Shown here one piece after another: positions 8,311-16,108 of a DNA stretch of 51,409 nucleotides. The stretch is taken from the NCBI GenBank assembly GCA_937973965.1, contig CALJJQ010000051.1, positions 1-51,409 on the forward strand. Direction: 5' to 3'. The notes below the pieces were generated by a model. The model had not been told where the DNA came from, ran no database searches, and saw only the letters and a list, made by a program, of their open reading frames with translations. Both the position numbers and the translations under genes were made by a program. Position 1 is the first letter of the stretch; each line of letters starts with the position of its first letter. The stretch is from an uncultured Calothrix sp. Its GTDB lineage: Bacteria; Cyanobacteriota; Cyanobacteriia; Cyanobacteriales; Nostocaceae.

Positions 8311-9672
8311 ATGCAGCGATGTCCCTCCTTTTTACTCGTATTGACTGCTCTTTTGTGGCATTGGGCTTTTCCCAGTCGCCTGGCTGCCCTTGTCTTTTTT
8401 CCTACCAACCCCAGCATTGAGTTGGCTCAGGGGGAAGTGGGTGAGTCACAAATTGTACCGACTGCGACACCAACTCCTAGCAGTAAAGAAAGAATCCTAG
8501 GTTTAGGAGATAGGGGAGAAGCAGTCAAACGATTGCAAACCCAATTACAGCAATTGGGATACTATGGGGGAAAAATTGACGGGGAATACGGAGTTAGTAC
8601 CCGATTAGCTGTAGCAAGGTTTCAAGCAGTCAAGGGATTAAGCTCCGATGGGGTTGTTGGTGCGACGACGCGAATGCAAATCGAAGCAGAAATACAAGCT
8701 CGTGCTGCTGTTGTTGGGACTACACCCGAACCGGAAACCCCAAAACAAAATCAATCACGGGGAAGGGGAATGTTATGGTGGGTGTTTGCGGGGATGGGAA
8801 TAGTTGGGTGTGGTGGAGCTGTCGTTTTTGCAACTCGTAAATTTATTCCCAAGAAACCTGAATCTGACCCAACAGTCATAACTCCAGATGAAGCGATCGC
8901 AATTGACGGGACTACGGATATTATTAATATTGCATCGGAAGTAGAGAAGGAAAATCAGTCATCTCATCAGCAAAATCATCATGGTTCTGAAAATACACGC
9001 ACCGATTACACTCCTGTGGGGAATTATGGGCAAACTTTCATTCAAACCAATGGACATTACAGCCCAGTTACTGGCCACGAACAAACCCTAATTCAAACAA
9101 ATCAACACTACAGCTTGGTTCCAGACCCTGAGCAAACCCTAATTCAAACAAATATCGAAGTAGAACCCTGGGAACGCCACGCTCATGAACAAAAACTTCT
9201 GCCACCGGAAATCAGTGGACCCATCGCCAAGGTAAATATTATTGACGAAATGGTGAAGGATTTACGTAGTCCCGACCCCAACAAACGGCGTAAAGCCATT
9301 TGGGATTTAGGACAACAGGGAGATTCACGGGCAATTCAGCCCTTAGTAGATTTATTGGTGGATGCCGATTCTCAACAACGTAGCTTGATTTTAGGGGCAT
9401 TATCAGAAATTGGTGTGCGCACCCTCAAACCGATGAATCGCGCTCTCGCAATTTCCCTGCAAGACGAAAGTCCGGAAGTCAGACAAAATGCCATTCGTGA
9501 CCTGACTCGTGTTTACGATTTGATGGCGCAACTGAGCCAAATGCTATGTCATGCAGTGGAAGACCCGGATACAAATGTGCAAGCAACCGCCCGTTATGCC
9601 CTAACCCAGTTTAATCGTTTACGTACTTTGGCCAATTCAGAAGTCAATCGGAATGATAACCCACCCTTGTGA
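8311..9672 (+). CDS. peptidoglycan-binding domain / transmembrane / HEAT-repeat fusion protein
   Basis: This 453-residue protein has four parts. There is an N-terminal hydrophobic signal or anchor (residues 1-40). A PG_binding_1 domain (about 62-125) contains LGDRGEAVKRLQTQLQQLGYYGGKIDGEYG and RFQAVKGLSSDGVVG. A transmembrane helix (about 151-172) includes LWWVFAGMGIVGCGGAVVF. The C-terminal region (about 310-445) has HEAT/PBS-lyase-like repeats such as SPDPNKRRKAIWDLGQQGD. The linker carries three near-copies of EQTLIQTN about 17 residues apart (about 240-281). The domain order suggests a protein that touches the cell wall on one side and binds partners in the cytoplasm on the other; this is inference. 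ccmP follows 69 bp downstream. Confidence 0.88.
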   Translation: MQRCPSFLLVLTALLWHWAFPSRLAALVFFPTNPSIELAQGEVGESQIVPTATPTPSSKERILGLGDRGEAVKRLQTQLQQLGYYGGKIDGEYGVSTRLAVARFQAVKGLSSDGVVGATTRMQIEAEIQARAAVVGTTPEPETPKQNQSRGRGMLWWVFAGMGIVGCGGAVVFATRKFIPKKPESDPTVITPDEAIAIDGTTDIINIASEVEKENQSSHQQNHHGSENTRTDYTPVGNYGQTFIQTNGHYSPVTGHEQTLIQTNQHYSLVPDPEQTLIQTNIEVEPWERHAHEQKLLPPEISGPIAKVNIIDEMVKDLRSPDPNKRRKAIWDLGQQGDSRAIQPLVDLLVDADSQQRSLILGALSEIGVRTLKPMNRALAISLQDESPEVRQNAIRDLTRVYDLMAQLSQMLCHAVEDPDTNVQATARYALTQFNRLRTLANSEVNRNDNPPL

Positions 9673-9741
9673 GCCTTGCTGTCCCCGGTTATGGTAATTT
9701 AGGTTTAAGTTCATTTTTGTTTACAATGCCGGAGAGTTGCC

Positions 9742-10383
9742 TTGGGAGTAGAGTTACGTAGTTATGTCTATATAGATAGCTTGCAACCGCAGTATGCAGC
9801 CTATCTGGGGACAGTTGCCCAAGGATTCTTACCACTACAGGGGGAAGCTTCGTTGTGGATTGAGATTTCGCCGGGGATTGAAATTAATCGGATTACAGAT
9901 ATTGCTCTCAAGTCGGCTTCGGTGCGTCCGGGTTTGCAGGCGGTAGAACGTTTATATGGTTTATTGGAAATCCATTCCGGTTCCCAGGGGGAAACACGAG
10001 CTGCTGGACAAGCGATTTTAGCAGCTTTAGGTGTGACCAGGGATGAGTGTATTAAACCACGGATTGTATCTAGCCAGATTATTCGCAATATGGACCCCTA
10101 TCAAACCCAATTGATTAACCGTGGACGACGGGGACAATTATTATTGGCAGGACAAACCTTGTATGTATTGGAGGTAGAACCTGCTGCCTATGCGGCTTTA
10201 GCTGCCAATGAAGCCGAAAAAGCCGCAGCTATTAATATTTTAGAAGTGATGCCCATTGGCAGTTTTGGACGAGTTTATTTAGGGGGAGCCGAAAGAGATA
10301 TTCTCGCTGGAGCTAGGGGTGCGATCGCGGCCATTGAGAATATTAAGGGTCGTGTGCATCCTGTGGGTGGTCGTCAGGAGTAA
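9742..10383 (+). CDS. ccmP: carboxysome shell protein CcmP (tandem BMC domains)
   Basis: CcmP is a pseudohexameric shell protein made of trimers with two BMC domains per chain. It can stack face to face around a gated pore of the beta-carboxysome. Length (213 residues) and sequence match the family: [20 protein letters not shown] at the start, [19 protein letters not shown] in domain 1, and [15 protein letters not shown] and [15 protein letters not shown] in domain 2. Both domains are permuted BMC folds. The start is TTG at 9742, supported by GGAGAG at 9731-9736 and by the family N-terminus. The other ccm genes are not in the window. A pentapeptide-repeat gene starts 3 bp after the stop. Confidence 0.93.
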   Translation: MGVELRSYVYIDSLQPQYAAYLGTVAQGFLPLQGEASLWIEISPGIEINRITDIALKSASVRPGLQAVERLYGLLEIHSGSQGETRAAGQAILAALGVTRDECIKPRIVSSQIIRNMDPYQTQLINRGRRGQLLLAGQTLYVLEVEPAAYAALAANEAEKAAAINILEVMPIGSFGRVYLGGAERDILAGARGAIAAIENIKGRVHPVGGRQE

Positions 10384-10386
10384 AAT

Positions 10387-11259
10387 TTGAATATGGCAAA
10401 TCGGGAACATTTGGCATTATTAACGACTGGTGGCTTAACTTGGGTCGATTGGCGCAAGCAATATCCCCATGTACAACCAGATTTACGTGCGGTTAATTTG
10501 CAGGGTTTGCAGTTAACTGGTATGGATAATGGTAAAAGTTGGGAGGGGATGAATTTAAGTTATGTTAATTTTGATTTTGCCCAGTTAGCCGATGTGAATT
10601 TTCGGGGAGCGGATTTAAGTTGTGCCAATTTCAATGGTGCGAATTTAAATTCTGCTTGTTTGGTGGGTGCAAATTTGAGTTTAGCCCATTTGTGTGGTGT
10701 GAGGCTAGAGCAAGCTAATTTGAGTGATGCCAATTTAATTGGTGCGGATTTACAAAATGGGATGCTGCGTCAAGCTGTGTTAGTAAATGCAAATTTGATT
10801 GGCACAAATTTAAGCTATGTTGACCTGCGGGAAGGGGATTTAGATAGTGCAAAATTGTGTCGAGCTAACCTTAGTTACGGGAATTTGATTGGTGCAAATT
10901 TGGGAATGGCTGATTTAACTTTAGCTAATTTGTACGCTGCCGAATTAATCAATGTTAATTTCTATCGAGCCAATTTAAGTCAAGGGAATTTACAACAAGC
11001 CCATTTAAATGGCGCTAATCTATATTGGGGTAATTTGAGTTATGCCAATCTCACCAATACGGATTTAAGAAAAGCTCAATTAATCAATGTTAATTTTGCA
11101 GGTGCGAATTTAACTGGTGCTAATATTGCTAGAGCCAACTTACGCCAAGCCCAAAATTTATCTATTACCCAAATCCACAGTACACGCAACTGGCAAGATG
11201 CCAAATATGACGAGCAAATGCGAGAATCCCTCGGTTTACCAAGGCAAATTTGCGATTAA
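10387..11259 (+). CDS. pentapeptide repeat protein
   Basis: This 290-residue protein is built almost entirely of A(N/D)LxX pentapeptides (about residues 50-265), for example GADLSCANFNGANLNSACL, which fold as a right-handed quadrilateral beta helix. There is no signal peptide, so it is probably cytoplasmic. The frame begins with TTG at 10387. GGAG at 10377-10380 is 6 nt from that TTG and 12 nt from the ATG at 10393, so either start is possible. The gene follows ccmP by 3 bp and is very likely co-transcribed with it. A link to carboxysome assembly is suggested only by this position. Confidence 0.9.
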   Translation: MNMANREHLALLTTGGLTWVDWRKQYPHVQPDLRAVNLQGLQLTGMDNGKSWEGMNLSYVNFDFAQLADVNFRGADLSCANFNGANLNSACLVGANLSLAHLCGVRLEQANLSDANLIGADLQNGMLRQAVLVNANLIGTNLSYVDLREGDLDSAKLCRANLSYGNLIGANLGMADLTLANLYAAELINVNFYRANLSQGNLQQAHLNGANLYWGNLSYANLTNTDLRKAQLINVNFAGANLTGANIARANLRQAQNLSITQIHSTRNWQDAKYDEQMRESLGLPRQICD

Positions 11260-11311
11260 GTCCAGGACTTTTTCAAAAGTATTATTAAAGTATTGTTATA
11301 GTTATGCAAAA

Positions 11312-11777
11312 CCTGGATTTCTCACGAGTAAGTTGTAAGCCTTGAATAACGGATTGATGTCCCTTCTACTCCAATATAGTTCAGTTAGACTTAAAAGCCT
11401 GATTATTGGGTAGGTTAGGTTGAAGAATGTAGAGGTAGAGCCTAGGCTATGTACTTTTTACCTTTTTTGGGGTCGCAAATTCATGCACAAACCGTGACAA
11501 CAAACTTGTTCCAATCTCCGGCTGTTGATACATATAGGGAAGCTCTACTTCCTGATTTGAGGCAGTAACCCTCGTAGAATGCGTCCCCACGTTGAGCATC
11601 GGGACGAGATCATCATAAAAACTGTGTCAACTTATGGGTAAATTTCCACAAAATCAACAGTCTACGCAAAGCCTCAACCCAACCTACAGCTATCTTTAAC
11701 ACCAACCGTATTGTCTTATACTCACTACTCCCTACTCCCTACTCCCTGTGATTTTTAGGGTTTTGTGAGAAATGCGG
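11312..11777 (-). repeat. MITE-like family 1 ends flanking about 370 bp of other sequence
   Basis: A left end CCTGGATTTCTCACGAGTAA begins at 11312, and a right end TTTTGTGAGAAATGCGG finishes at 11777. The two look like the ends of one family 1 element in reverse orientation, pushed apart by about 370 bp of unrelated sequence. They could also be two half copies. No gene is seen between them. The spacer from 11260 to 11790 contains nothing else I can name apart from STRR heptamers at 11721-11748. Confidence 0.45.
11721..11748. repeat. STRR heptamer array (CTCCCTA)
   Basis: Four tandem heptamers are present: CTCACTA, CTCCCTA, CTCCCTA, CTCCCTG. Heptameric short tandem repeats of this kind are a known feature of filamentous cyanobacterial genomes. 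Confidence 0.85.
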
Positions 11778-11790
11778 AAAAAATAAATTT

Positions 11791-12216
11791 TTAAGACATA
11801 TAAGACTGTTCTTGTGTTTCTTGTATTTGTGGTCTTCTGATTTCAAATGCCCGGATAATTACAAACGCAATTAAGGCAAAGATAAAAAAGACTAACAACA
11901 ACCAAGCAATCCCTTGCAGTGTTCCAATAACAGTTCCATAGACTTCCAAAACCCAACGTTCACTTGTGAGTTGAATTACCTGGGAGCCTTCTACTTGTAA
12001 CGGAGTAATATATTTCTCTAACGACCAAATTCTCACACCACTGGATATACCCACAACATAAATTGCAAATTTGAGGTATTTGAGCCAGCCTTGACTAATA
12101 TCATCCGCAGTAATTCGCCGCAATATTTTCTCAATTGGTCGCTCGAACATGCGGACAATAATTCCGGAGACAATCAGAGAAATAAGGAATGTAACGATTA
12201 GTAGGGTGATCAACAT
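11791..12216 (-). CDS. membrane protein of unknown function
   Basis: This 141-residue protein has three hydrophobic segments, at about 2-20 (LITLLIVTFLISLIVSGII), 50-65 (FAIYVVGISSGVRIW) and 103-127 (GIAWLLLVFFIFALIAFVII). A basic stretch (RPIEKILRRI) follows the first helix. The C-terminus is short, polar and rich in Q and E. I do not recognise a family; the layout vaguely recalls small mechanosensitive-channel-like proteins but no diagnostic motif is present. The gene shares its strand with the downstream-reading Deg protease but is separated from it by 278 bp. Confidence 0.7.
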   Translation of the reverse strand: MLITLLIVTFLISLIVSGIIVRMFERPIEKILRRITADDISQGWLKYLKFAIYVVGISSGVRIWSLEKYITPLQVEGSQVIQLTSERWVLEVYGTVIGTLQGIAWLLLVFFIFALIAFVIIRAFEIRRPQIQETQEQSYMS

Positions 12217-12470
12217 ATTTTTTACCTGCTTTACTTTACAAAAATTGCAAGCTTTGGGAATAAATCTGTCTCAATTTCAATCTTATCTCATCAAATAATT
12301 AAGATTTTTATTCAATGTTATTCAATGTTAAATCTTGCTTTTCCAAAGATAAAATCCTTGAAGAAATGAAACCTAAAATTTAAATAATTTTGGTCAAATA
12401 TCCAGAAATACTTTATCAATCACTTTTTGAAGAAAGGAAATTGGCTAAAACGATATATTTGAACCTGTAC

Positions 12471-12490
12471 AGACGCGACATGTCGCGTCT
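12471..12490. repeat. perfect 20-bp palindrome, GACGCG family
   Basis: AGACGCGACA is followed by its exact complement TGTCGCGTCT. It lies 4 bp past the stop codon of the Deg protease gene and could form a hairpin in the 3' untranslated region. Confidence 0.8.
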
Positions 12491-12494
12491 CTCC

Positions 12495-13394
12495 TCAACT
12501 GCTTAATAACCTATCTCTTACGCTGATAAACTTTTCAATCGGAATGACAAAACCAATCCCTGTCGTATCTGGACGTACTGCTGTATTAATCCCAATCACT
12601 TCACCTTTTTGGTTGAGTAAAGCACCTCCCGAATTTGCTCTATTAATTACCGCATCGGTTTGAATCCATTCCAAATTGCGGTTTGTGTCTCCATGTGAAT
12701 GCTTCAAGGTGCTAACAATTCCTAAAGAAACCATTTGGTCACGACCGAAGGGATTGCCAATACTAATTACCCAATCCCCCAATTTTAAATCTCGTGATTT
12801 CCCTAGGGATACAGTAGATAGATTATCCGCATTCACATTCACAATTGCTAAATCTAACTCTTGATCAATTCCTAAAAGTGTACCAACAAGCTTACGCCCA
12901 TCACTTAATGTCACTTGAATATGATCCGCTCCATTGACAATATGAGCATTGGTTAAAATCATCCCGTCTTCTCTGATAATCACACCCGAACCTTGATTAC
13001 TACTGTGTAAATAAGGAATCTCCTGGGTTCTTTGCTGATTATCTCTGCCAAAAAAGCGCTCGAAACTAGGGTCATTAAAAATCGGTGGAATCGGTATTTT
13101 CAGAGTGCGATCGCTTTCTATTTTCACAATTGCTGGAGCAACTTTTTTGATGGCAGTAGTCACAAAATTACTTTGTTCTCGTGTTGCATTTATCACACGA
13201 ACTGGCTGCTGACTCTTGTTAATTGATGTTACGGTGCGTGGATTGATATCAATATCCTGGGGGATAAATTGATTGGGGAATAGTCTAATTGCTGCTAATG
13301 CTAAAGTTCCACCCAAAATTGCCGTGAAGATAAAACCTGCAATTGGAGGTTGGTAATTATGAGTATTTCGATCTGATGAATGGGAAGATGCCAT
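12495..13394 (-). CDS. HtrA/Deg-type serine protease lacking a PDZ domain
   Basis: This 299-residue trypsin-like protease has an N-terminal membrane anchor or signal (FIFTAILGGTLALAAIRLFP, residues 21-40). The complete catalytic triad is His151 (TNAHIV), Asp181 (ELDLAIV) and Ser255 (NRANSGGALL). Normal HtrA/HhoA/HhoB proteins have NPGNSGGPL at the serine and continue about 90 residues into a PDZ domain. This one ends 44 residues after Ser255 (IGFVIPIEKFISVRDRLLSS), so PDZ is absent. Protein quality control in the periplasm or lumen is the likely role. Without PDZ, substrate selection and oligomerisation may differ. No frameshift is visible at the 3' end. Confidence 0.92.
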   Translation of the reverse strand: MASSHSSDRNTHNYQPPIAGFIFTAILGGTLALAAIRLFPNQFIPQDIDINPRTVTSINKSQQPVRVINATREQSNFVTTAIKKVAPAIVKIESDRTLKIPIPPIFNDPSFERFFGRDNQQRTQEIPYLHSSNQGSGVIIREDGMILTNAHIVNGADHIQVTLSDGRKLVGTLLGIDQELDLAIVNVNADNLSTVSLGKSRDLKLGDWVISIGNPFGRDQMVSLGIVSTLKHSHGDTNRNLEWIQTDAVINRANSGGALLNQKGEVIGINTAVRPDTTGIGFVIPIEKFISVRDRLLSS

Positions 13395-13485
13395 ATACCC
13401 CCCTTCTATGTCACAATTGGAAATTTTGAGTTATTTTGAACCGTTTTTATGACTTCTTTTCACTTTCCATCCGAATTTATACGTA

Positions 13486-13532
13486 ACCCGGATTTGTCCC
13501 AAACTCCTCAAACTTGTAGGGAGTAGGAAGTA
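13486..13532 (+). repeat. partial MITE-like family 1 copy
   Basis: A left end ACCCGGATTTGTCCCAAACT followed by CAAACTTGTAGGGAGTAGG repeats the left half of the complete element that begins directly after it at 13533. It is a broken tandem copy. Confidence 0.55.
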
Positions 13533-13633
13533 CCCGGATTTCTCACAAACTCCCAAAACTTTCAGTGGGTAGGGAGTAGTAGGAAAATCAACCCATTACT
13601 CAAGGCTTATTACTCCCTTGTGAGAAATACAGG
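13533..13633 (+). repeat. MITE-like element, family 1 (compact reference copy)
   Basis: The 101-bp element begins CCCGGATTTCTCACAA and ends TTGTGAGAAATACAGG, giving inverted ends of about 16 bp. The core contains AAAACTTTCAG, GGGAGTAGTAGG, AAAATCAACCCATTACTC and AAGGCTTA. It codes for nothing. Other members are at 333-573, 15836-16076, 21700-21807, about 25277-25391 and 43790-43896, with a degraded copy at about 13683-13783. Confidence 0.75.
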
Positions 13634-13682
13634 AGTAGCCTACATGCTGACACCAGAAGCGATGAAAGCAGTTTTTCCCCTA

Positions 13683-13783
13683 CTCACTATTCAAAACTCC
13701 CTACACCCTTTCAAGTCAGGAAGTAGTAGGAAAATCAACCCGTTACTCAATGCTTACCACCGACTCGTGGGAAATAGAGAATA
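13683..13783 (+). repeat. degraded MITE-like family 1 copy
   Basis: AAAACTCCCTACACCC, GAAGTAGTAGGAAAATCAAC and CCGTTACTCAATGCTTA follow the order of the core of the 13533 element, ending in GACTCGTGGGAAATAG. Together with 13486 and 13533 this makes a cluster of three copies in the 600-bp gap between the Deg protease and isoaspartyl peptidase genes. I see nothing else in that gap. Confidence 0.5.
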
Positions 13784-13992
13784 GGTGTAAGTAAAATTAA
13801 CAAGTATAAAAAATAGTTACAAATTAAGCTCTAGTCTTAAGTGTAGAAGAAAATATTGAGGAACTTGTGAAGCTTGGGAAATTTCTGTAACCAAGTACCA
13901 CTATCTTGAACCAAATTACTGGAAAAGTGAATCAAAATCACAACATCCAACCAACCCATCACCCCAACCCTTCCTCCTCCCCACTGCTCTAC

Positions 13993-14931
13993 CTAAATCA
14001 CTCCCACTTGCATTCCATCCGGCAATTCCAGGGTATCACCGTATTTTTCCCCATTATGGTAAGCCGCTAATAATACCTCACTGGTTTTCCCCCAGCCAAT
14101 ATTACCTTGACTGTCGAGAGCGATCGCGCCGAAATCCCGTTTGTTTACCATCGCTTCTGTAAATGAACGTTCCATCGCAGCCAACAAAGATGTACCATCC
14201 GTCACCCGAATCACAATCCGTGGAGCTAAACATTCATCGATAATGTCTTCACCGATACCAGTACAACTCACGGCAGCATCGGTATTAGCATAATTACCGG
14301 CTGGCATTGCCGAGTCACTCACCCGTCCCACCCGTTCAAAACCCTTACCACCGGTGGATGTCCCAACCGCTAATTTCCCCTCCTGGTCAAGGGCTACTAC
14401 ACCAATCGTCCCCCGACGAGCATCAGGTGTAGATAACTCCGCTTCGGCAACCACTCCAGCCATCGATTTTTGGAAGTTTTCTTGTCTTTCTTGTAACCAT
14501 TCATTTAAGCGTAAATCCGTAAGGGGATTAAAACAAGGAATTTGTAATTCCCTAGCAAGTTCAGCAGCACCATAGTCCGATAGCACCCGGTCAGGAAATT
14601 GTTGTAAAAATTGTGCCATGTTAATCGGATTTTGGACACGGGACACATTAATCACACCGCTAAAACTTTGACGACTACCGTCCATTAGGGATGCACTCAT
14701 GCGAATTTGTCCATCCGACTGCAAAACCGAACCCGTACCAGCATTAAAACGGGGATGATCTTCCAGTAACCGACAACCGAGAACAACCGCATCTACCGCA
14801 TTTACCCCAGCATTTAACTTGTGATAAACCTCATCCACAATTGCTGAAAGTGCTTGACGTACCGCTTCCACACCATCTTTACCTTTAAGGGAACTACCAG
14901 CTCCACCATGAATTATTAATTTCGGTTGCAC
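13993..14931 (-). CDS. isoaspartyl peptidase / L-asparaginase (Ntn hydrolase, family T2)
   Basis: Plant-type asparaginases are made as precursors that cut themselves before a threonine, which becomes the N-terminal nucleophile and hydrolyses isoaspartyl dipeptides or asparagine. The conserved pieces are KLIIHGGAGSS at the start, HPRFNAGTGSVL, the processing site PDARRGTIGVVALD with the nucleophile Thr after RRG, and GGKGFERVGRVSDSA with STGG before it. Length is about 312 residues from the GTG at 14931 (start VQPKLIIHGG). The frame is open to 14967, but those extra 12 residues come from an intergenic-type repeat (GAATACAGGATACAAG) and are unlikely to be translated. It appears to be monocistronic. 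Confidence 0.93.
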   Translation of the reverse strand: MQPKLIIHGGAGSSLKGKDGVEAVRQALSAIVDEVYHKLNAGVNAVDAVVLGCRLLEDHPRFNAGTGSVLQSDGQIRMSASLMDGSRQSFSGVINVSRVQNPINMAQFLQQFPDRVLSDYGAAELARELQIPCFNPLTDLRLNEWLQERQENFQKSMAGVVAEAELSTPDARRGTIGVVALDQEGKLAVGTSTGGKGFERVGRVSDSAMPAGNYANTDAAVSCTGIGEDIIDECLAPRIVIRVTDGTSLLAAMERSFTEAMVNKRDFGAIALDSQGNIGWGKTSEVLLAAYHNGEKYGDTLELPDGMQVGVI

Positions 14932-15217
14932 TACAGGTCTCCAAAGAATACAGAATACAGGATACAAGATACAGGATACTGATGACAGTTAACCGTCAAT
15001 AGTAGATCAAGTATTTATGGGAGTTGCAACTGAGTGGGTTTAATTTATTTTTAGCTCTCCCCAGGTGCAAGATATCAGCTAACACCCACGTTGAAGTTGA
15101 GAATTAAGCCATACTTATACTCAATAAATTATATTTATATTATTTAGGTATTTTCATTTTTGCAGCTTATATTTAAACTAGAAACATCAATTCCAGATGT
15201 GAGGATACAAAGTTCTA

Positions 15218-15571
15218 ATGATTATCAGTGGAATTCTCAGAAATCAGCAATCGACAGGGACAGCAGGTCAAGGTCATCATTCCATCGATGTACTTTATCC
15301 GATGCGTTGCTGGTTGAAGCAAATTGAAATTAACAATATTGCGATCGCTCGTTTGATTTGTCGTTTAATTCCAGCCCAATGTCCCTTTGCTCGTACCATT
15401 TCTTGGAAGCAACGGAAATTAATCGTCATTCCACCTTTGTGTAAAATCAATCCCCTCTATGATGAATTGATGGAATTGCGATTTCGAGCGCTTTGTTTTT
15501 TAGCTGATCAACCCAGTGAAAGTATCTACATCGGGAGAGCTATCAATGCAGAAGCTACAAAATCCTATTAG
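15218..15571 (+). CDS. Mo-dependent nitrogenase C-terminal domain-like protein
   Basis: This 117-residue protein resembles the PF06967 (Mo-nitro_C) family, with the pattern CWLKQIEINNIAIARLICRL, IPAQCPFAR, IPPLCKINPLYDELMELRFR and ALCFLAD. Despite the name, many such proteins occur in cyanobacteria outside nif clusters and no activity is established. No nif gene is in the window. The three Cys residues (LIC, QCP, LCK) are in conserved-looking positions. The stop overlaps the next gene by 26 bp, which suggests translational coupling. Confidence 0.85.
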   Translation: MIISGILRNQQSTGTAGQGHHSIDVLYPMRCWLKQIEINNIAIARLICRLIPAQCPFARTISWKQRKLIVIPPLCKINPLYDELMELRFRALCFLADQPSESIYIGRAINAEATKSY

Positions 15572-15785
15572 TCATGACGAGGGTTGGTCAATTCAAGTTT
15601 ATGGGAGCGATCGCCGGCTAATCTGTTCTCTCTACCCTTCCCATGCTTGGACTTTTGCTGTCGGTATTCTTTTTGGCTTCGTCATTGCATTTTTCAGCAT
15701 GAGTCATAACAGTCCGACATCTCAACGTCAAGCCACTCCTTTAATTGAGCCAAGTTCCCAGAAAATTCCCATCCAATTAGACTGA
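15546..15785 (+). CDS. small single-pass membrane protein
   Basis: This is a 79-residue ORF from ATG 15546 (MQKLQNPISHDEGWSIQVYG), with one membrane helix (WTFAVGILFGFVIAFF, about 35-50) and a polar tail. GGGAGAG at 15533-15539 lies 6 nt before this ATG and supports it over the GTG at 15516. The first 26 bp overlap the end of the Mo-nitro_C-like gene in another frame. A GCGATCGC octamer lies within the gene. The function is unknown; coupling to the upstream gene is the only clue. Confidence 0.65.
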   Translation: MQKLQNPISHDEGWSIQVYGSDRRLICSLYPSHAWTFAVGILFGFVIAFFSMSHNSPTSQRQATPLIEPSSQKIPIQLD

Positions 15786-15835
15786 TACCATGTCCAGTAA
15801 TCTAACCATAATCAAAACAATGGGCGAGTATTTAT

Positions 15836-16076
15836 CCTGCATTTCTCACAAATTTCTGACAAGTGAACACTAAGCATTAAGCAATAGCTGACCGCAGTCC
15901 TAAAATAATTTGTGAAATCTTGCATGTAGGATTGCTAAGGTTGACAGTCACCAGTCATCAGTCAACGGCACGCTATTTTTCACTACTTAAATCGGATTGC
16001 TATAATTTTATTTCTATTCCCTACTCCCGTCACAGACTATTCCTTGAGAGTTTGAGGGATTTGTGAGCAATCCAGG
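15836..16076 (-). repeat. MITE-like family 1 element interrupted by a family 2 element
   Basis: The left end CCTGCATTTCTCACAAATTT starts at 15836. The right end GATTTGTGAGCAATCCAGG finishes at 16076. The family 2 element at 15894-16001 lies between them. The nesting means family 2 moved, or was copied, after family 1 was in place. The 320-bp gap between the small membrane protein and recG holds nothing else I can name. Confidence 0.5.
15894..16001 (+). repeat. MITE-like element, family 2
   Basis: This 108-bp unit begins GCAGTCC, then ATTTGTGAAATCTT, CATGTAGG and CACCAGTCATCAGTCAAC, and ends TATTTTTCAC...GATTGCT. Its ends are inverted (AGCAATC...GTGAAAAAT against GCAGTCC...TGTGAAAT). A second copy is at 47568-47690. 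Confidence 0.65.
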
Positions 16077-16108
16077 TTATGAACCACCCCAAATAAATCA
16101 CATAACCC

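Noticed and set aside
11117-11338. 73-residue plus-strand frame overlapping the end of the pentapeptide gene
   Set aside because: It is a frame shadow extending into repeat sequence.
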